DNA from: Candidatus Zixiibacteriota bacterium
Lineage (GTDB): Bacteria; Zixibacteria; MSB-5A5; GN15; FEB-12
NCBI GenBank assembly: GCA_003641405.1
Contig: QNAF01000122.1
Span: forward strand, 1-7,794
Length of the DNA stretch: 7,794 nucleotides
Direction: 5' to 3'
Shown in pieces: positions 6,537 to 7,794 of the stretch (its first letter is position 1; each line of letters starts with the position of its first letter). The position numbers and the translations under genes were made by a program. Under the pieces are notes generated by a model. It did not search any database, was not told the DNA's origin, and saw only the letters and a program-made list of their open reading frames with translations.

Positions 6537-6863
6537 TTAGGACAGCACCTTATCCAGTCGGCTCAGCATTTGTGATTTGGTCAGGGCTCCAACGACCTGA
6601 TCGACAAGTTCACCATTCTTAAAGAAAAGAAGTGTCGGTATTGACATTACGTTGTATTTACCGGCAGTTTTGGCGTTGGAATCAACGTCGAGCTTGGCTA
6701 CTACCAGCTTGTCGGCCATCTCCTCGGCAACTTCTTCCAGCATTGGAGCAATCATCTTGCACGGACCGCACCAGGTCGCCCATAGATCGACCACGACCGG
6801 CTTGTCCGCCTGCAGAACCTGAGTCTCAAAAGTGTCGTCTGTAATCTCGATCGGTTTGCTCAT
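6537..6863 (-). CDS. trxA: Thioredoxin
   Basis: A 108-residue cytoplasmic thiol-disulfide oxidoreductase of standard thioredoxin length. The redox site is WCGPC at 31-35 (Cys32, Cys35), preceded by VVVDLWAT. The structural cis-proline is Pro76 in SIPTL, and the buried Asp26 typical of thioredoxins is in VVDLW. There is no signal peptide. AGAAGG (6876-6871) lies seven bases before the ATG, a good ribosome site. It is the first gene of the leftward block and is the expected electron donor to DsbD, encoded at the other end of that block, as well as to general cytoplasmic reductases. I could not identify a convincing promoter in the upstream region; a small hairpin (CGGAA with TTCCG, 6912-6927) lies in the likely leader. 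Confidence 0.95.
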   Translation of the reverse strand: MSKPIEITDDTFETQVLQADKPVVVDLWATWCGPCKMIAPMLEEVAEEMADKLVVAKLDVDSNAKTAGKYNVMSIPTLLFFKNGELVDQVVGALTKSQMLSRLDKVLS

Positions 6864-7114
6864 AGCTTTTCCTTCTATCTCGACAATTCATTTATTTGTA
6901 CATCTTCAACACGGAAACTTTATTCCGGTTCCCCTCTGGATGCTGAATAGCCTTATACCGGATCAGTTTCTGACCACAGCACCCGGAAACACCACGTGCT
7001 AATATAGTGCCGATATGACCGTACTTGCAAACAGAAAACATGGCTATAATACGCCCGGACCAGGATTGGCTCTCTTTGAGATCGGGCTTGTTGAAAAAGT
7101 CCTCTCCCTAAGTT

Positions 7115-7157
7115 GAGTCAGGTCCTTTCCCGCCGAAGGCGGGATGAGACCTGACTC
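7115..7157. repeat. Hairpin 1 of repeat copy B
   Basis: GAGTCAGGTC (7115-7124) and GACCTGACTC (7148-7157) pair perfectly over ten bases. An internal loop of four bases on each side is followed by a perfect inner stem, CCCGCC (7129-7134) with GGCGGG (7138-7143), closed by GAA. Confidence 0.8.
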
Positions 7158-7193
7158 TATTCTGTGACATGATGTAACGTGACAGGTCACTGC

Positions 7194-7241
7194 GTGTCGG
7201 GTCATAATCTCCCGCCCAAGCGGGAAATCAGGACCCAACAC
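7194..7241. repeat. Hairpin 2 of repeat copy B
   Basis: GTGTCGGGTC (7194-7203) and GACCCAACAC (7232-7241) pair at nine of ten positions. The odd pair is C-A on the plus strand but a G-T wobble on the minus strand. The inner stem is TCCCGC (7210-7215) with GCGGGA (7220-7225). Confidence 0.75.
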
Positions 7242-7283
7242 AACGCTACTATGGGGTTTATCAACAAGCCTCATCGGTTTGTC

Positions 7284-7312
7284 TTGGCCACCCTGCTACC
7301 AGTCATTATATT
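7284..7312 (+). promoter_or_regulatory. Likely sigma70-type promoter for dtd
   Basis: TTGGCC (7284-7289, four of six consensus bases), a 17-base spacer and TATATT (7307-7312, five of six). Transcription would begin near 7319, giving a leader of about 18 bases that contains the ribosome site GGAAAGGA (7323-7330). The repeat copy B ends 13 bases upstream of the -35 hexamer. Confidence 0.5.
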
Positions 7313-7336
7313 GTCTCCTTCTGGAAAGGAATCGGA

Positions 7337-7780
7337 ATGAGGCTTTTACTGCAAAGAACAACTGGTACAGAAGTCTTGATTGACGATCAGGTGCATAGCT
7401 CCACAGGCCCCGGACTGCTGGTCCTCTTTGGTACCAAGACCGGCGACAAGGAAGAATCCTGTGCGGTATTGGCAGACAAGACTACGAATCTAAGAGTATT
7501 TGAAGATGAAGCTTCCAAGATGAACCTGTCAGCCATTGATGTCGGGGCAGAAATAACGATCGTCTCCCAGTTCACCCTCTATGCCGACACCCACAAGGGC
7601 CGCCGTCCTGCCTTTACTGCCGCCATGGAGCCTGTCGAGGCGAAATATCTCTACGAGCGCTTCATTACACTGGTTTCACAGAGTGGCTTGGTGACACGCT
7701 CCGGACAATTCGGAGCTAAGATGGAAATCAAGTTCACCAATCACGGACCCGTGACAATCCTGCTGGAACATGATTCATAG
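7337..7780 (+). CDS. dtd: D-aminoacyl-tRNA deacylase
   Basis: A 147-residue cytoplasmic enzyme that hydrolyses D-amino acids (classically D-Tyr) from mischarged tRNA, and also glycine from mischarged tRNA-Ala. It therefore guards translational chirality. The length is standard. The active-site strand SQFTLYADTHKGRRPAF (77-93, with Ser77, Phe79 and Thr80) and the Gly-cisPro motif in NHGPVT (135-140, Gly137-Pro138) are both present. So are the N-terminal MRLLLQR strand, GPGLLVL (24-30) and the NLRVFED / KMNLS core (51-57, 61-65). GGAAAGGA lies six bases before the ATG and a promoter lies just upstream, so the start is well supported. It is transcribed away from trxA. The 14 bases after the stop end at the window edge with an ATG at 7789 that could open another gene, but nothing supports it. 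Confidence 0.96.
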   Translation: MRLLLQRTTGTEVLIDDQVHSSTGPGLLVLFGTKTGDKEESCAVLADKTTNLRVFEDEASKMNLSAIDVGAEITIVSQFTLYADTHKGRRPAFTAAMEPVEAKYLYERFITLVSQSGLVTRSGQFGAKMEIKFTNHGPVTILLEHDS

Positions 7781-7794
7781 AGCACTTCATGAAC

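Larger units (their letters stand above)
7085..7270 (-). mobile_element. Dispersed hairpin repeat, copy B (MITE-like, with terminal inverted repeats)
   Basis: This 186-base element is bounded by GGCTTGTTGAAAAA (7085-7098) and TTTATCAACAAGCC (7257-7270), inverted repeats matching at 13 of 14 positions. Between them are two large hairpins and a smaller central palindrome, GTGAC-ag-GTCAC (7179-7190). There is no coding capacity. It is the inverse-orientation partner of the repeat at 1893-2127 and contains a 15-base central segment that copy A lacks. Its size, terminal repeats and lack of coding suggest a miniature inverted-repeat element mobilised by a transposase encoded elsewhere. No exact target duplication flanks it; TTGAGAT (7076-7082) precedes the left end, and the same heptamer precedes copy A. 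Confidence 0.68.
6864..7336. other. Divergent intergenic region holding repeat copy B
   Basis: This 473-base stretch lies between the divergent trxA and dtd genes. It contains the hairpin repeat (7085-7270) and the dtd promoter (7284-7312). A perfect TATAAT lies at 7045-7050 on the plus strand, but its only -35-like partner, TTGCAA (7025-7030), is 14 bases away, too close for a normal promoter. The rest (6864-7084) is AT-moderate with small hairpins only. An open frame on the minus strand across the repeat reads through palindromic arms and has no protein-like character. Confidence 0.7.

Noticed and set aside
7025..7050. TTGCAA and a perfect TATAAT as a promoter
   Set aside because: The spacer is 14 bases, too short for sigma70, and there is no extended -10 TG. 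The -10 alone is not enough to call it.
1893..7270. The block as a composite transposon
   Set aside because: The flanking repeats carry no transposase, the two right ends differ, no target duplication brackets the block, and the cargo consists of housekeeping-type genes with even codon use.
7044..7274. Minus-strand open frame of 76 codons across repeat copy B
   Set aside because: It is translated from hairpin arms and terminal repeats, has no ribosome site worth noting and shares its apparent peptide with copy A only because the DNA is repeated.
1..7794. CRISPR array, tRNA or rRNA genes
   Set aside because: No regularly spaced direct repeats, and no cloverleaf or conserved rRNA segments recognised on either strand.

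Overview
The window looks like ordinary chromosome from a Gram-negative bacterium. The envelope content points that way: a beta-barrel-like protein ending in phenylalanine, a three-domain DsbD, and a rhomboid protease. G+C is moderate and codon use looks even. Nothing fixes the phylum. The scaffold-like receiver protein and the barrel fragment remind me of deep-branching FCB-type lineages such as Zixibacteria, but that is a low-confidence inference.

Layout from left to right. (1) Positions 1-266 hold the 3' end of a rightward gene for a probable outer-membrane beta-barrel protein. (2) Converging on it is a leftward two-gene unit (1781 to 298). It encodes a DUF2064/CofC-like glycosyltransferase-fold protein with an altered active-site motif, then a creatininase-family metallohydrolase. 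The two are coupled by a TAATG overlap, and a good sigma70-type promoter lies just upstream. (3) Positions 1782-2213 carry no gene but hold one copy (A) of a hairpin-rich dispersed repeat. (4) A leftward block (6863 to 2214) encodes thioredoxin, a rhomboid intramembrane protease, a protein with a degenerate receiver domain and a long acidic linker, and DsbD. (5) Positions 6864-7336 carry a second, inverted copy (B) of the repeat, with clear terminal inverted repeats, ending 13 bases before a likely promoter. (6) That promoter drives dtd, the D-aminoacyl-tRNA deacylase, rightward at 7337-7780.

Functional links. Cytoplasmic thioredoxin is the known electron donor to DsbD, which passes reducing power across the inner membrane to periplasmic thiol proteins, so trxA and dsbD in one same-strand block make sense. 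The rhomboid and receiver-like genes are nine bases apart and probably co-translated, but I cannot name a shared pathway. The most unusual items are the paired-hairpin repeat, whose two copies differ mostly by pairing-compatible transitions; the pseudo-receiver protein with three KL-x-[IV]-x-D motifs; and the DUF2064 protein that lacks its usual acidic metal-binding residue.
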